In this document: piece after piece, positions 41,565 through 42,105 of the stretch
Position numbering within the stretch: position 1 is the stretch's first letter
Layout: every line of letters starts with the position of its first letter
Notes under the pieces: model-generated
The model's database searches: none
What the model saw: only the letters and a program-made list of their open reading frames with translations
What the model was told of the DNA's origin: nothing
From: Microcoleus sp. CSU_2_2
GTDB lineage: Bacteria; Cyanobacteriota; Cyanobacteriia; Cyanobacteriales; Microcoleaceae
Length of the DNA stretch: 42,105 nucleotides
Direction: 5' to 3'
NCBI GenBank assembly: GCA_012035135.1
Contig: JAAUPI010000015.1
Span: 1-42,105 of the forward strand
Made by a program: the position numbers and the translations under genes

Positions 41565-41901
41565 TGAAGATTCTCAAGCAAAGTATTTGGTCAATCTGCT
41601 TCAGGCAGTCGGTCACGATGTAGCCACAGTCAATACACTCGATTTAATGAATCGTCCAGATTCAGTCGTGCTAGACGCTGCCAGACAAAATGAAAGAGTG
41701 CTGCTGACACGCAATTGTGACGACTTTCACCAATTGCATCAAGCCAACCCAGAACATTCAGGAATTTTGGCAGTTTACCAAGATTCTGAGGCTTCTAAAA
41801 ACATGAGCTATCGGGCAATAGTGAAGGCAATTGATAATTTAGAAACAGCAGAATATGACCTCAATAATCAGTTTGTTGTTCTCAATCAATGGAATTATTA
41901 A
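41542..41901 (+). CDS. DUF5615 PIN-like toxin, intact
   Basis: 119 aa, TTG start at 41542, 7 nt after a perfect AAGGAG (41529-41534); the ATG at 41554 lacks such a site. The family's acidic N-terminal motif MLLDEDSQAKYLVNLLQ and the second motif VLLTRNCDDFHQLHQ (with the conserved D residues of a PIN-like nuclease) are intact. It overlaps the DUF433 gene, so translation is coupled. Expected role: RNA-cleaving toxin controlled by the upstream protein; for this family that is a prediction rather than shown biochemistry. Confidence 0.85.
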   Translation: MSLRMLLDEDSQAKYLVNLLQAVGHDVATVNTLDLMNRPDSVVLDAARQNERVLLTRNCDDFHQLHQANPEHSGILAVYQDSEASKNMSYRAIVKAIDNLETAEYDLNNQFVVLNQWNY

Positions 41902-41928
41902 TCTAAAAAGAAAGATTGAGGAGGCTGA

Positions 41929-41982
41929 ATGAAAACTGCGATCGCCCTGCCAATCGACCAAATTCAGCAGAGTCAGATGTCA
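41929..41982 (+). pseudogene. 5' end of a nucleotidyltransferase-like gene cut by the MITE
   Basis: GAGGAGG (41918-41924) precedes ATG 41929, which reads MKTAIALPIDQIQQSQMS before entering the MITE at 41983. The first residues resemble the N-terminus of cyanobacterial MntA-type nucleotidyltransferases (MxTxxxLPxDQIxxFC…). The frame continues only briefly in the repeat. The assignment is tentative because just 18 codons remain. Confidence 0.4.
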
Positions 41983-42105
41983 TACCAAATCCGGGTTACT
42001 TACCCCTTTTATAATCTCGTAAATGTAGTAAATGTAGGGTGCGTCGCTACGAACAACTCTCGTTGCTATTGGGAGATCTCATAGCGACGCACCATACCAA
42101 TTATA
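41983..42105 (-). mobile_element. MITE-like element, copy C (inverted, cut by window edge)
   Basis: Begins TACCAAATCCGGGTTACTTA and continues as the reverse complement of copy A, including the hairpin arms, to the end of the window; about 27 bp of the far end are missing. Orientation is opposite to copies A and B. Because both contig ends lie in the same repeat, this is probably where the assembly broke. Confidence 0.75.

Noticed and set aside
1-42105. Window ends as attachment sites of an integrated element
   Set aside because: The shared end sequence is an inverted repeat family with a third internal copy, and no integrase or tRNA is present; an assembly break is simpler.
1-42105. tRNA or rRNA genes
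   Set aside because: No cloverleaf arms with a TTC-loop consensus and no ribosomal RNA core sequence were noticed in the gaps; a covariance-model scan was not possible.

Overview
The window looks like one draft-genome contig from a filamentous cyanobacterium, most likely Oscillatoriales in the Microcoleus/Oscillatoria sphere. The reasons are the very frequent GCGATCGC (HIP1) octamers, the short tandem heptamer repeats, a cyanobacterial hemE, and families that are typically expanded in cyanobacteria (Uma2, TPR-CHAT, DUF433/DUF5615, Ser/Thr kinases, REC-cyclases). The genus is inference. Both ends of the window lie in copies of the same ~150-bp MITE-like repeat in opposite orientation, which is how an assembly breaks at repeats.

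Layout. 1-0.7 kb: MITE copy, a truncated coding remnant and an unknown 135-aa gene. 1.1-5.2 kb: hemE, an SDR/epimerase-like gene behind a five-unit tandem repeat, and a B12-binding radical SAM gene broken by a single-base frameshift. 5.2-7.9 kb: repeats, a solitary tnpB (IS605/IS1341 type) with a plausible reRNA/omegaRNA right end, and a DUF1997 gene. 8.0-10.3 kb: hybrid histidine kinase. 10.4-13.1 kb: a toxin-antitoxin and repeat island (HigB/RelE-like toxin with its antidote, a nucleotidyltransferase-fold protein, a HigA-like protein, a second MITE copy next to a gene remnant, a lone DUF433). 13.4-16.1 kb: REC-adenylate cyclase and UV-damage endonuclease uvsE.

16.8-26.9 kb is the centrepiece: a type III-D CRISPR-Cas effector operon without cas1, cas2, cas6 or an array. 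The order is CARF nuclease of the DUF1887 (Card1/Can2-like) family, an HD-less cas10 with intact GGDD, a single cas7, a csx10 that looks like a Cas5 with a C-terminal helical (Cas11-like) extension, a double cas7 (Cas7-2x), csx19, a Uma2-family nuclease gene, and a large RAMP gene (Cas7-insertion type) that carries a one-base frameshift. The first six genes overlap or nearly touch and are surely co-transcribed. The expected logic is target-RNA recognition by the Cas7 backbone, cyclic oligoadenylate synthesis by Cas10, and activation of the CARF nuclease. Two tandem paralogues of an unknown family with an E-x-K nuclease-like motif follow immediately (27.0-28.3 kb).

28.3-36.1 kb holds two secreted or membrane-anchored TPR-CHAT proteases (the first frameshifted inside a GC-rich repeat-like segment), a fasciclin-domain protein and two more Uma2 genes. 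36.2-40.3 kb holds an FHA-FHA-ABCG transporter divergent from a zinc-ribbon Ser/Thr kinase, a likely phospho-signalling pair. 40.3-42.1 kb holds heptamer repeats, two divergent DUF433/DUF5615 modules (one toxin gene killed by an amber codon and a repeat), and the start of a nucleotidyltransferase-like gene cut by the third MITE copy. No rRNA, tRNA or CRISPR array was seen.
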